Below are positions 42,920 through 52,160 of a stretch of 64,000 nucleotides of DNA, in pieces. The notes under the pieces were generated by a model. It had not been told where the DNA came from. It saw nothing but the letters and a program-made list of their open reading frames with translations, and made no database searches. Source of the stretch: JAIQFL01 sp035501495 (GTDB taxonomy: Bacteria; Acidobacteriota; Terriglobia; Bryobacterales; Bryobacteraceae); contig DATJWB010000260.1 in NCBI GenBank assembly GCA_035501495.1, forward strand, positions 1 through 64,000, given 5' to 3'. Within the stretch, counting starts at the first letter, position 1. The number at the start of each line of letters is the position of its first letter. Position numbers and translations under genes: made by a program.

Positions 42920-44470
42920 ATGAAACCGACATCCTCGACTCTCAACCGCAGACGACTGTTGCAAGGACTGGGCGCGTTGCCCGCCGCGGTGGCCGCCGCG
43001 CAGCCTCCGCAACGCCGGGGCGCTCAGGGGCGCGGCGCAGCCTCCACTGAAAGGTTCGTGGGCATTCAGATGGGTCCCCACAGTATGCTCGATGAGGGCA
43101 TCGACCGGGTCCTCGACCGTCTCCAGGGGGAATGCGGCATCAACTCCGTGATGGTCTACAGCCACACGTACTACACGGCCGACGGCATCCGCCGCAAACG
43201 GACGGCCTCGGTGCTGGCACAGGACCACGGCGTGCCGGCCCGCGACCTCAACACGCGCAACCTCCCCTACGTGTGGGTGAAGCATCACGACGAGTATTTC
43301 CAGCACACCATCCTGCGCCACCAGCCGGTGAATTCGCGCATGGAGTACGCCGGCAACGATCTCTTCGCCGAGATGCTGGAGCCCATCCGCAAGCGCCGGA
43401 TGAAGCTTTACGCGCGGATTCTGGAGCCCTTCTCCATCGAGATGGCCGGGCTGCTGCCCAATTGGGTGAAGGTCCTGACGGTGGATGTGTATGGCCGCGC
43501 AGGACGTCTGCCGTGCTTCAACAATCCGGACTATCGGAACTTCTGGCTGGCCACGTCCGAAGACATGTTCCGCAGCTACGAGTTGGATGGCTTTCAATTC
43601 GGCGCGGAACGGTCCGGGCCTCTTTCCAACCTGCTGCTCGGCGGGACGGTGCCCTATTGCTTTTGCGAATACTGCCGGGCGCGCGGGCGTGAAAAGGGCA
43701 TCGACGTGGAGCGCGCCCGCGAAGGGATGAAGCGCCTCCATGCTTTCGTGCGCGACGATCTGCTGGGCAGCGACACGGTCCCGGTGGAAGGGGTCCCGAC
43801 CCTCGTCATGAATCACTTCTTCCGCTATCCGGAAATCCTGGCGTGGGAGCGATTGTGGCGCGAGTCCAAGGAGGGGTTTTTCGCGACCATGTATTCCTCG
43901 GTGAAAGCCATCAGGCCGGAGGCCGACACCGGCGAACATGTGGACCACCCGGGCACTACCTTCGACCCGTTCTACCGCGCCGTGATGACTTATGGCGAAA
44001 TGGCCGACTACATGGACTTCATCAAGCCGATTCTCTACCACGACATTGCCGGGCCGCGCACGCGCATCATGTACCTGAGCCGCGTGCGCCGGACCTTCCT
44101 GAAGGAACTCTCCGACGAGCAGGCGCTCGACCTGTTCTATACCTTGAAGGGTTACGACGAGAAGGTCGAGCCAAAGTTGGCGGATCTCGACAAGCAGGGC
44201 TTGGGGCCGGACTACGTATTCCGCGAGACGAGGCGCTGTGTGCAGGCGGTGGCCGGCAGGGCCAAGATCTACGCGGGCGTCGGAATCGATATTCCCGGGA
44301 ACGGCGCTACGTTTTCCAGCGATCCTGAGGGGGTGTACGAAGCTACCCGGAAAGCGTTTGAGGCGGGCGCCGCGGGAGTCCTGATTTCCCGGGAGTATGA
44401 TGAGATGCGATTGCCCAACCTGCGCGCCGTGGGCCGCGCCATCGCATCCCTGCCCGCCAAAAATGGCTAG
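42920..44470 (+). CDS. Tat-exported TIM-barrel-type putative glycoside hydrolase, paralog B
   Basis: 516 residues starting seven bases after the receptor stop, so it is probably co-transcribed. The N-terminus has a twin-arginine motif (LNRRRLLQGLGALPAAVAAA). It shares with the protein at 37966 the blocks FVGIQMGP, DEGIDRVLD, DHGVPARD, TVDVYGR, CFCEYC at 247-252, YPEILAWERLW, YVFRETRRCVQ, IYAGVGIDIPG and VLISREYDEMRLPNL. The two differ enough to have separate substrates or roles. No known family signature was assigned. Confidence 0.65.
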   Translation: MKPTSSTLNRRRLLQGLGALPAAVAAAQPPQRRGAQGRGAASTERFVGIQMGPHSMLDEGIDRVLDRLQGECGINSVMVYSHTYYTADGIRRKRTASVLAQDHGVPARDLNTRNLPYVWVKHHDEYFQHTILRHQPVNSRMEYAGNDLFAEMLEPIRKRRMKLYARILEPFSIEMAGLLPNWVKVLTVDVYGRAGRLPCFNNPDYRNFWLATSEDMFRSYELDGFQFGAERSGPLSNLLLGGTVPYCFCEYCRARGREKGIDVERAREGMKRLHAFVRDDLLGSDTVPVEGVPTLVMNHFFRYPEILAWERLWRESKEGFFATMYSSVKAIRPEADTGEHVDHPGTTFDPFYRAVMTYGEMADYMDFIKPILYHDIAGPRTRIMYLSRVRRTFLKELSDEQALDLFYTLKGYDEKVEPKLADLDKQGLGPDYVFRETRRCVQAVAGRAKIYAGVGIDIPGNGATFSSDPEGVYEATRKAFEAGAAGVLISREYDEMRLPNLRAVGRAIASLPAKNG

Positions 44471-44533
44471 GACGCGGTTGCGAAGATTTCTGAGAGGCGC
44501 GCCCGTTCCAGGACACTAATCAAGCGACCGCTA

Positions 44534-44992
44534 ATGTCGCGAAGTTCGTTGTTGGTGTTGAGTGGACTTGTCAGCTCTCTCTTCCTTACGGCCGCCGAGC
44601 CGGGCGTTAAAGCGCAGTTTATCGGCGGAACGCTTCCCGGCGTGCCGGCCAGATCGGATGCCCGGATCGATCTGACCGCCGGCACGCTGGTATTTCAGTG
44701 CCGGGAGATGAGCCTCCACATCGACTACCAGAGGATCAACACGATCGAATATGGGCAGACCGTGAGCCGGCGATACGCGGCCGCGATTCTGGTATCGCCG
44801 GTCTTGCTGTTGAGCAAGTCGCGCAAGCACTTCGTTACCGTGGGCTATGTCGATCCCGAGGGCCAACAGCAGGCGCTGGTCTTTCGCGTCGAGAAGGGCG
44901 ACATTCGGGCGGTGCTCGCGGCACTCGAGGCCCGGACCGGCCGGCGTATCGAGTATCAGGACGCGGAAGCAAGAAAGGCAGGCAAAGGATGA
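44534..44992 (+). CDS. Small secreted protein of unknown function
   Basis: A signal peptide (MSRSSLLVLSGLVSSLFLTAAE) precedes about 130 residues with mostly beta pattern: AQFIGGTLPGVP, TLVFQCREMSLHIDYQRINTIEYGQ and LVFRVEKGDIRAVLAAL. It has one membrane-like patch (RYAAAILVSPVLLL). It ends in a 4-base overlap with the next gene, so the two form a pair. No family was recognised; the pattern loosely recalls bacterial PH-like or cell-envelope beta domains. Confidence 0.6.
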   Translation: MSRSSLLVLSGLVSSLFLTAAEPGVKAQFIGGTLPGVPARSDARIDLTAGTLVFQCREMSLHIDYQRINTIEYGQTVSRRYAAAILVSPVLLLSKSRKHFVTVGYVDPEGQQQALVFRVEKGDIRAVLAALEARTGRRIEYQDAEARKAGKG

Positions 44993-45576
44993 GAACTCCC
45001 GCGCTCGCGTTCCTGATGGTCGCATTCGCCGCGCCGATAGCGCGTTCCGCCGATCCACCTCCCTCCCCTGCCGCGCTCGAAGATCATAGCCTGCGCCAGT
45101 TGCTGACCATTCGCCGTGTATTCGTGGATCGCCTCACCGGCGGCGAGACCGCGGCCCAGATGCGCGACATTCTGATCAGCGCCCTGGCGGGTGCCGAGTT
45201 GTTTATTATCACGGAGAACCAGGAACGGGCGGACGTAGTGCTCCGCGGTGCGTCCGAAGACCTGGTCTTCACCGAGACCCACAGCTCATCGGAAGGCATC
45301 AACGCCCATCTGAATGCCGGCACCGGCCGCACTTCCAGCCGGAGCTCTGGCCCGTACGGGGGCGTCGGCGTAGGCGATAACGAATCCGACCATTCCACGG
45401 ATCGCCGCCACGAAGCCGTCGCGGCGGTGCGCTTGGTAGGCAAAGACGGCGATGTCATCTGGTCCACCACCCAGGAAAGCCTGGGCGCGAGGTTCCGCGG
45501 CGCCAGCGCCGATGTGGCGGACAAGATCGTCGGAAAGCTGAAAGAAGATTTCGAGCGCGCCCGAAAGTTGCGGTGA
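44989..45576 (+). CDS. Small secreted protein of unknown function, partner of the preceding gene
   Basis: The ATG overlaps the previous stop (ATGA). The 195-residue product has a signal peptide (MRTPALAFLMVAFAAPIARSA). The mature part alternates helix and strand: QLLTIRRVFVDRLTGGETAAQMRDIL, LFIITENQERADVVLRGAS, a Ser/Gly-rich loop (about 110-135), and VRLVGKDGDVIWSTTQESLG. The order resembles lipoprotein-like domains that show a nucleation role in envelope assembly (CsgG or LpoB-type folds), but this is weak. No symbol is justified. Confidence 0.6.
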   Translation: MRTPALAFLMVAFAAPIARSADPPPSPAALEDHSLRQLLTIRRVFVDRLTGGETAAQMRDILISALAGAELFIITENQERADVVLRGASEDLVFTETHSSSEGINAHLNAGTGRTSSRSSGPYGGVGVGDNESDHSTDRRHEAVAAVRLVGKDGDVIWSTTQESLGARFRGASADVADKIVGKLKEDFERARKLR

Positions 45577-45589
45577 TCGAGCGCGCCCT

Positions 45590-47317
45590 TCACAACGGCA
45601 GCGTGATCACGAATTCGGTGAACTCACCTTCTTCTGTATTCACGCGGATGGCACCTTTGTGCTGTTCCACGACAATCTGATAACTCAACGATAGGCCCAG
45701 CCCGGTGCCCTGTCCGGTCGGCTTGGTGGTGAAGAACGGATTAAAGACTTTCTGGAGCGCGTTCCTGGGAATGCCCGTGCCATTATCGTGAATTCTCACT
45801 TCGGCACTGCCGGCGGTATGGCTGGTAGTCACGCGTAGTCTGGGGCGGAAGCTGTCACCCCGCTGGATTCTCTTCTGGTTAGCGGCGTAGCAGCCGTTAT
45901 TGGCGATGTTGAGGAAAACCCGGCTCAGGTCCTGCGGTACGACCTGAATCGGCGGCATCGCCGGATCGTACTCGCTTTCGAGCGCGATGTTGAAGGTGGA
46001 ATCCTGGGCGCGCAGCCCGTGGTATGCCAGGCTGACCGCTTCGGCCACCAGCGAGTTCAGGTCCACGGCCTCCCGCTGCCCCGACCCGCCGCGGGAGTGC
46101 GCCAGCATGCCGCGGACGATGCTGTCGGCGCGTTTGCCGTGCTCCCGGATCTTCTGCAGGTTGATGGTCAGATCGCCTACGATCTCATCGAGGTAGGAGG
46201 AGTCGGCCGTGGTCAGGTGCGCGCGCGCCGGATTCATTACCTGGTGGAGATCCTGCAGAAGATCCACGGACAATTCGGCAAAATTCGTCACGAAATTCAG
46301 AGGATTCTTGATTTCGTGGGCGATTCCGGCGGTCAGCGCGCCGAGCGATGCCATCTTTTCCTGCACGACCAACTGGTCCTGCGTCTCTTTGAGCCGCTGC
46401 AGAGCCTCTTCCAATTCCTCGGTCTTGCGCCGCTCGCGGTCGCGCAGCCGTTTTTTTTCCAGCGTCGCACCGATGCGCGCCCGCAGCAGCACCGGGTCGA
46501 AGGGCTTGGGCAGGTAGTCTTCGGCGCCCATCTCGATGCAGCGCACCACACTCTGGATCTCGCCGAGCGCGGAAATCATGATCACCGGCAAGCCTGTGAG
46601 CCGGGGATCCTGTTTGACGCGGGCGAGCACCTCGAAGCCGTCCATTTCCGGCATGAGGATATCGAGGAGCAAAAGATCGAACTGATCGGCAGCGAGTTTC
46701 TCGATGGCCTGCACGCCGTTCTCGGCCTCCCACACATGGTGGCCTTCCTTCTCCAGGCGCCTGCGCAGGATGTCGCGATTCGCGGCGTTGTCCTCCACTA
46801 TCAGCAACCGTCCGGCCCCATCCTCGTGCGGCGCCCGCCCTGGAACGGGCGGAGAGCTTTCCGCGATAGCCTTCGGCGGCTGCGCGACGGAGGGCTCGCC
46901 AGGCGATTCGCGTCCGTGTACCATCTCGCGTGACAGTGCCAGCAGACGGCGGAGTGCAGCCGAAACGCGCTGCATATCCGTGAAGGCATCGTCATTTTCC
47001 GGTGTCTGCTGAAATCCCGATGCCAATCCGTCCGAGGCCGCGAGAAGCCGTTCGGCTTCGGGACGGAGCCTGGCCTCGAAGGCTTCGAGTTGCTCCCGGC
47101 TGATGCTGCCGACGGTCTCGCCAAGCGCCCCCTGAATCCAATCGAGGAGCCTGCGGCCGCCGGCGTGGATTTCTCCCAAGCCCCTGGCGACGGGGTCGCT
47201 TTTCCGATCTTCGTAATCCTCGAGCAGCATTTCGGTGTAGCCCAGGATATGGTTAATGGGGGTTCGCAGGTCGTGCCGCAGGTGCTTGAGAGCGTCGCCG
47301 GTGAGCGGGGGTATCAT
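45590..47317 (-). CDS. Hybrid histidine kinase with two His-box regions around a receiver
   Basis: 575 residues, no membrane segment. Residues 1-60 hold a HisKA-like box with His15 (RHDLRTPINHILGYTEML) but no ATPase follows it. A receiver domain (170-290, Asp219 in LLLLDILMPEMDG, Lys271) is followed by a coiled coil (285-320) and a complete kinase core: His334 (AGIAHEIKNPLNFV), N-box IANNGCYAANQ, DNGTGIPRN and GTGLGLSLSYQIV. Input must come from a partner, since there is no sensor domain. It overlaps the stand-alone receiver gene by 4 bases (ATGA). Confidence 0.85.
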   Translation of the reverse strand: MIPPLTGDALKHLRHDLRTPINHILGYTEMLLEDYEDRKSDPVARGLGEIHAGGRRLLDWIQGALGETVGSISREQLEAFEARLRPEAERLLAASDGLASGFQQTPENDDAFTDMQRVSAALRRLLALSREMVHGRESPGEPSVAQPPKAIAESSPPVPGRAPHEDGAGRLLIVEDNAANRDILRRRLEKEGHHVWEAENGVQAIEKLAADQFDLLLLDILMPEMDGFEVLARVKQDPRLTGLPVIMISALGEIQSVVRCIEMGAEDYLPKPFDPVLLRARIGATLEKKRLRDRERRKTEELEEALQRLKETQDQLVVQEKMASLGALTAGIAHEIKNPLNFVTNFAELSVDLLQDLHQVMNPARAHLTTADSSYLDEIVGDLTINLQKIREHGKRADSIVRGMLAHSRGGSGQREAVDLNSLVAEAVSLAYHGLRAQDSTFNIALESEYDPAMPPIQVVPQDLSRVFLNIANNGCYAANQKRIQRGDSFRPRLRVTTSHTAGSAEVRIHDNGTGIPRNALQKVFNPFFTTKPTGQGTGLGLSLSYQIVVEQHKGAIRVNTEEGEFTEFVITLPL

Positions 47318-47691
47318 GACCGCGGATGTTCGGCAATCAGCCGCCGCATCTTCTCGAGCAGGCGAGGCAGTTCGATGGGCTTGGTGTCGTAGTCGTCGCA
47401 GCCGGCTTCCAGCGCCTTGTGCCGGTCGCCGGCCATAGCGTGCGCCGTCAGGGCAATCACGGGAATGGAACTGGTTCGGGAGTCCGCTTTCAATTGGCGG
47501 GTAGCCTCCCAGCCGTCCAGGACCGGGAGGCTCATATCCATCAGAATGAGATCCGGCAGGACTTCGAACGCCATGGAGACACCCTCGCCGCCATCCACCG
47601 CTACCACCACCTCAAACCCCTGACGGATGAGGCGGCGGGACAGCATGTCGCGGTTCATTTCGTTGTCTTCAACCAGCAGTACTTTCGACAT
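47314..47691 (-). CDS. Stand-alone response-regulator receiver protein
   Basis: A 125-residue CheY-like receiver with Glu8/Asp9, phospho-acceptor Asp52 (DLILMDMSLPVLDG), the Thr in ALTAHAM and Lys104 (YDTKPIE). It has no output domain. It lies in a minus-strand operon between a receiver-phosphatase and a hybrid kinase, both overlapping or close, and is probably a phosphorelay step between them. Confidence 0.9.
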   Translation of the reverse strand: MSKVLLVEDNEMNRDMLSRRLIRQGFEVVVAVDGGEGVSMAFEVLPDLILMDMSLPVLDGWEATRQLKADSRTSSIPVIALTAHAMAGDRHKALEAGCDDYDTKPIELPRLLEKMRRLIAEHPRS

Positions 47692-47712
47692 GACCTTTTT
47701 CAGACCCGGGGG

Positions 47713-48894
47713 TCAACCCAAATACCGCAAAGCCAGAACCGTAATATCGTCGGCCTGCGGCATTCCGGCCGCAAAAACTTCTACCAGCGCGTGCAGATTG
47801 GAGACCAGTTGTTCCACGGTCGCCGTGCTGTGAACCGCCAGGAACTGCTCCAGCCGCTCCTCCGAAAAAAATTCTTCGGCCGTATTAATGGCTTCGGTAA
47901 CTCCGTCGGTATAGAGCAGAATGCCCTCGCCCGGGCTGATCCGGCACGTGGAAGTTTCGTACTTGGAGAAATCCATCAATCCGACGACGGGCCCGCCGCA
48001 ATCCGTGGGCAACTGGCGCACACCGTTGGGGGAGAAGATATAAGGCGGATTGTGCCCGCCAATGGCGTACTGAATCTCCCCGGTGCGCGTGTCCAGAATT
48101 CCATAAAACATGGTCACGAACATGTAGGAGCTGTTGTGGACGGAGAGCGTGGCATTCAGATGTTCGAGGCATTTCCCGGGGGGAAGCCGCTGCAGCGCGA
48201 TCGCCCGAAGCAAGGTGCGGCTGACCGCCATGTAGAGAGCCGCCGGCACTCCTTTTCCGCTGACGTCGCCGAGAACGAATCCGAGGTGATGCTCGTCCAG
48301 CAGAAAGAAGTCGAAGAGATCGCCGCCCACTTGTTTGGCCGGCACCATGGCCGCATGGAGGTCGAAATCCTTGCGCTCCGGGAATGGAGGAAACTTCTCG
48401 GGAAGAATCGACTGCTGAATGCGCGCCGCCACCCCCAGCTCCTGCTGGATCGCGATCAAGCGTGCCTGCGCCTCAATCGAGTTCTTCAGTTGGGCGACCT
48501 GGTCGAGCGTCTTGCGGATAGTGATCTCCAGGTCTTCGAAATCGATCGGCTTGATCAGGAAATCCACGGCTCCGCGGTTCATGGCGGTCCGGATGTTGGA
48601 GATGTCTCCATATGCGGAAACGACCACTGCCCGCAAAGTCTTGCTGGCTTCCCCCAGTTTGCCGAGCAGCGTCAGCCCGTCCATGATCGGCATGTTGATA
48701 TCGCTCAGGACGAGCTCGATCGAAGGGTGGCCGGCCAGCGTTGCCAGAGCCTCTTCACCGTTGCGGCTGAACAGGAACTCGAATTCCTTGTCGCGAATCT
48801 GCCGGCGGAATCTCTGGCGGACCAGCAACTCCAGGTCCGGCTCGTCGTCAACCACCAGGATTTGATGCGGTAATCGTGAGAGGCTGGCAGTCAT
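47713..48894 (-). CDS. Receiver domain fused to SpoIIE/RsbU-type phosphatase
   Basis: From the ATG at 48894 the product has 393 residues. The receiver (10-130) has Asp65 (LVLSDINMPIMDG) and Lys114. A coiled-coil link (about 130-165; QAQARLIAIQQELG) ends with ARIQQSILPEKFPPFP, and the phosphatase domain has VGGDLFDFF, GDVSGKGVPAALYMA, LLYTDGVTEA and DDITVLAL. This layout is the RssB/RsbU class that dephosphorylates anti-sigma antagonists when phosphorylated. It starts a minus-strand operon with the receiver and hybrid kinase. Confidence 0.9.
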   Translation of the reverse strand: MTASLSRLPHQILVVDDEPDLELLVRQRFRRQIRDKEFEFLFSRNGEEALATLAGHPSIELVLSDINMPIMDGLTLLGKLGEASKTLRAVVVSAYGDISNIRTAMNRGAVDFLIKPIDFEDLEITIRKTLDQVAQLKNSIEAQARLIAIQQELGVAARIQQSILPEKFPPFPERKDFDLHAAMVPAKQVGGDLFDFFLLDEHHLGFVLGDVSGKGVPAALYMAVSRTLLRAIALQRLPPGKCLEHLNATLSVHNSSYMFVTMFYGILDTRTGEIQYAIGGHNPPYIFSPNGVRQLPTDCGGPVVGLMDFSKYETSTCRISPGEGILLYTDGVTEAINTAEEFFSEERLEQFLAVHSTATVEQLVSNLHALVEVFAAGMPQADDITVLALRYLG

Positions 48895-49132
48895 AGTCTG
48901 ATGACGCAGAACTTCGGTGCTGGCATCGAAGGCGATGTATGAGCTTACCCAATATGCGCCGGGAATGGCAACTGCGATTCGCAGGATTAAGGCGTCTGTT
49001 TGCCGATGGGAAACAAATGAATTTGGCCGCGAAAATGGCCGTCGGCGGACCACGAAAAGGTCTTGTTTTCCCATGCCATTCCGGGTGCCTGCCTGTGGCG
49101 CAAGTCTTTCTTTTACAATACTTGCAGGTTTG

Positions 49133-49163
49133 CTGACAGGCCCCTCCCGGCATCTGCTATAAT
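49133..49163 (+). promoter_or_regulatory. Candidate promoter for the binding-protein and kinase pair
   Basis: CTGACA (49133-49138) and a perfect TATAAT (49158-49163) with an extended TG one base ahead, 19-base spacer. The 318-base gap 48895-49212 between divergent signalling genes holds no gene; this is its clearest element. Confidence 0.5.
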
Positions 49164-49212
49164 CCGCGAACATACGTACATTCCGCGAACTCCGTGGAAA
49201 ATTGGAAAGGGA

Positions 49213-49716
49213 ATGGATCACGAACCAATGGCACGGGTACGCCTTACTCGGGGTATAGGCTTCCTGTTTCTTCTGATCTGGCCGGCGCTTCTGAGCCCAC
49301 GGGCTGGAGCCGCCGACAGCGATATCGCGGTGGTAGTCCGCCCGGACACACCCGCCGATAACCTGAGCTTCGCCGAGATCCGCAGGCTTTTGCTGGGCGA
49401 CCGGCAGTTCTGGACATCCAATCTCCGCGTAACTCTATTGATCCGTTCTCCTGCTACACGCGAGCGCGAAGTGGTCCTCAAGACCATCTACCAGATGACC
49501 GAGTCTCAGTTCCGCCAATACTGGATTTCGAAGGTGTTCCGCGCGGAAGCCAGCAGTGGGCCGAAAATCGTGTATTCCAATGAAATGGCGACGGAGCTGG
49601 TCGCGGCGATTCCGGGGTCGGTTGCGTTCGTGGAGTCAACCAATGTTCCCAAGGGTTTGAAGGTGTTGAGGATCGACGGGAAACTCCCTGGAGAAAAGGG
49701 CTACGCATTGCGCTAG
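49213..49716 (+). CDS. Periplasmic phosphate-binding-like (PstS-type) small protein
   Basis: From the ATG at 49213 (GGAAAGGGA upstream) the product has 167 residues. A signal sequence (GFLFLLIWPALLSPRAGA) is followed by a domain with IAVVVRPDTPADNLSFAEIRRLLLGDRQFW and GSVAFVESTNVPKGLKVL, typical of the short PstS-like proteins often found beside sensor kinases. It is likely a ligand-binding partner of the kinase encoded two bases downstream. Whether it binds phosphate is not decidable here. Confidence 0.7.
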   Translation: MDHEPMARVRLTRGIGFLFLLIWPALLSPRAGAADSDIAVVVRPDTPADNLSFAEIRRLLLGDRQFWTSNLRVTLLIRSPATREREVVLKTIYQMTESQFRQYWISKVFRAEASSGPKIVYSNEMATELVAAIPGSVAFVESTNVPKGLKVLRIDGKLPGEKGYALR

Positions 49717-49718
49717 AA

Positions 49719-52151
49719 ATGACCATCCGGCGGCGGCTGATACTTTCGTACTTCGCGATCCTGGTCTTGCTGGGGTTGAACCTGGTGATTTATTTCTGGA
49801 GCGACCTGAGACGCAAGTCCACCTTTGAACAACTCCGCCGGGCCATCACCCGCCAGGTTCTGATCAGTTCCATTCACCAGGAGTTGAACGACTTCCAAAA
49901 GCAGGTTTCGCTCCTCAGCTACGACATGGCCGACAGCGTGTTCAGCGGCGATGCAGTCACCAAGGAGCGGCTGGCCGGCGGCGGCGGAGTGTCGGCCGAG
50001 GAGCGCGCCCGCATCGATGCGCACCTCAACGACATCGTTGGCCAGATCGAGCAGATGCGTTCGCAGACCGACGCCGATGGCATTGCCAGAATCGACACTT
50101 TCGCCGCGGCGGTTCGGGACTTGAGCACGTCCTGGCGCATCTTCTACGACAACTTCGGACGCAATCAAACCAAGGCCATCACGGAAGCGGTGGTGCACGC
50201 CGAACCGTTGAGCCAGAGGGTGATGACCCAGCTTCTGCCCCAGTTGCAGCAAGACCAGCGGGACCGCGTGGAATCCGCCAGCGCGAATTTCTACGATGCC
50301 GCCCGCTTCACGGATCGCGTTACCGTTTTGATCTTCATCGGCTCCGGATTCCTCGCGGGCCTGCTGGCGATCCTGGTTTCGCGCCACCTGACTCGCGGGT
50401 TGAATACTCTGAAAGCCGGAGCGCAGTCGCTCGGAGCGGGCAATCTGGATTTTTGCATTCACCTGACGGCCAGGGATGAGCTGGGCGAGCTGGCGAGCGC
50501 CTTCAACGATATGGCAGGTCGCGTGAGGGCCGCCCAAACCGAGCTTACCGGGGCCAACGCCGAGCTCGAACAGCGCCACCAGGAACTCCAGGTGCTGATG
50601 GAGGCTGCCGAAGCCGCGAACCAGGCCAAGAGCCAGTTCCTGGCCAACATGAGCCACGAACTGCGGACCCCCATGAACGCCATCATCGGTTACAGCGAAA
50701 TGCTGACCGAGGAGGCCCAGGATTTGGGGCAGGAAAGCTTCATTCCGGATCTCCAAAAAATCAACTCGGCGGGTAAGCACCTCCTGGCCCTCATCAACGA
50801 CATTCTCGATCTTTCCAAGATCGAGGCGGGCAAGATGGACCTGTATCTGGAGGACTTCAGCGTTCGCGACATGGTGCGGGACGTGGCCACGACCATGCAG
50901 CCCCTGATCGACAAGAACTCCAACCAGATGGTGATCGACATTGGCCCCGATGTGGCCACCATGCGCGCCGATCTCACCAAGGTCCGTCAGGGGTTGTTCA
51001 ACCTCCTGAGCAACGCCTCCAAGTTCACCAAGTCCGGCAATATCGAATTGAAGGTGCGCTCGGAAGAGGGCACATCCCGCCCGTGGGTGGCATTTGAGGT
51101 TAGGGACTCCGGTATCGGCATGACCCCGGAGCAAACCGGAAAGGTGTTCGAAGCTTTCACCCAGGCGGATGCATCCACCACCCGCAAGTACGGCGGCACG
51201 GGACTCGGTCTGACGATCACCCGGAAATTCTGCGAGTTGATGGGCGGCAACATCAGCGTTGCGAGCGAGATCGGCCACGGCACGACGTTTACGATTCGCC
51301 TGCCGGTCGAAGTGAGGGATCCGAAAGCGGCTGAGCAGGCCGCCCCGCCTGTCGAAGCCACCGCTTGTCCGGCGTCAGCCAAGACGCCCACGGAGGGCTG
51401 CGTCCTGATCATCGATGACGACCAGACGGTGCGTGAGATGATGCAGTCGTTCCTGGGCAAGGAAGGGTACCAGGTGGAGTGCGCCACCGGGGGCGAAGAA
51501 GGACTGCGAAGGGCGAAGGAACTCCGTCCCGATGTCATCACCCTGGATGTGGCGATGCCGCGGATGGACGGATGGAGCGTCCTCTCGGCGCTCAAGGCGG
51601 ACCCCGATCTTCACGACATTCCGGTGATCATGCTCACGATGGTGGATAACAAAAGCATGGGGTATGCTCTGGGGGCCGCGGAATATATGATGAAGCCGAT
51701 CAACCGCGATCGGTTGATCGCGGTGATCCGGAAGTACGGCAGTCCGCCGAGCCAGCACCCCGTCCTGGTGGTCGAGGACGATCCGGACACACGTTACATT
51801 CTCAAGAACACGCTGGAAAAGGATGGTTGGACGGTCCAGACTGCGGCAAACGGCCGGATCGCACTGGAACTGGCCACCGGCAGGATGCCGGGGCTGGTAT
51901 TACTCGACCTGATGATGCCGGAAATGGACGGGTTCACCTTCATCGATGAACTCCGACGCGTTCCTGCGGGCCGGCGCATTCCCGTGATCGTCCTGACCGC
52001 GAAGGACCTCACTGCCGAAGACCGGCGGCGGCTCAACGGCTACGTCGAGCGGGTGGTCAGCAAAGGCACCAACACGGAATCGCTGTTGGGGGAAGTGCGC
52101 GAACTGGTGGCTCAGCGCATCGGCCGCACCCGGCCGGTGTCCAGAGCGTAA
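49719..52151 (+). CDS. Membrane hybrid sensor histidine kinase with two receiver domains
   Basis: The 810-residue protein has TM helix 1 (about 7-28), a periplasmic helical sensor (29-200), TM helix 2 (about 203-222), HAMP (about 223-275), a coiled coil, a HisKA box with His313 (MSHELRTPMNAIIGYSEML), an ATPase domain (RDSGIGMTPEQ, GGTGLGLTITRKF), then receiver 1 (Asp610 in ITLDVAMPRMDG) and receiver 2 (Asp730 in LLDLMMPEMDG). There is no Hpt domain, so phosphotransfer may go to an external protein. The small PstS-like protein upstream is a probable input partner. Confidence 0.9.
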   Translation: MTIRRRLILSYFAILVLLGLNLVIYFWSDLRRKSTFEQLRRAITRQVLISSIHQELNDFQKQVSLLSYDMADSVFSGDAVTKERLAGGGGVSAEERARIDAHLNDIVGQIEQMRSQTDADGIARIDTFAAAVRDLSTSWRIFYDNFGRNQTKAITEAVVHAEPLSQRVMTQLLPQLQQDQRDRVESASANFYDAARFTDRVTVLIFIGSGFLAGLLAILVSRHLTRGLNTLKAGAQSLGAGNLDFCIHLTARDELGELASAFNDMAGRVRAAQTELTGANAELEQRHQELQVLMEAAEAANQAKSQFLANMSHELRTPMNAIIGYSEMLTEEAQDLGQESFIPDLQKINSAGKHLLALINDILDLSKIEAGKMDLYLEDFSVRDMVRDVATTMQPLIDKNSNQMVIDIGPDVATMRADLTKVRQGLFNLLSNASKFTKSGNIELKVRSEEGTSRPWVAFEVRDSGIGMTPEQTGKVFEAFTQADASTTRKYGGTGLGLTITRKFCELMGGNISVASEIGHGTTFTIRLPVEVRDPKAAEQAAPPVEATACPASAKTPTEGCVLIIDDDQTVREMMQSFLGKEGYQVECATGGEEGLRRAKELRPDVITLDVAMPRMDGWSVLSALKADPDLHDIPVIMLTMVDNKSMGYALGAAEYMMKPINRDRLIAVIRKYGSPPSQHPVLVVEDDPDTRYILKNTLEKDGWTVQTAANGRIALELATGRMPGLVLLDLMMPEMDGFTFIDELRRVPAGRRIPVIVLTAKDLTAEDRRRLNGYVERVVSKGTNTESLLGEVRELVAQRIGRTRPVSRA

Positions 52152-52160
52152 TCGCGGAAG

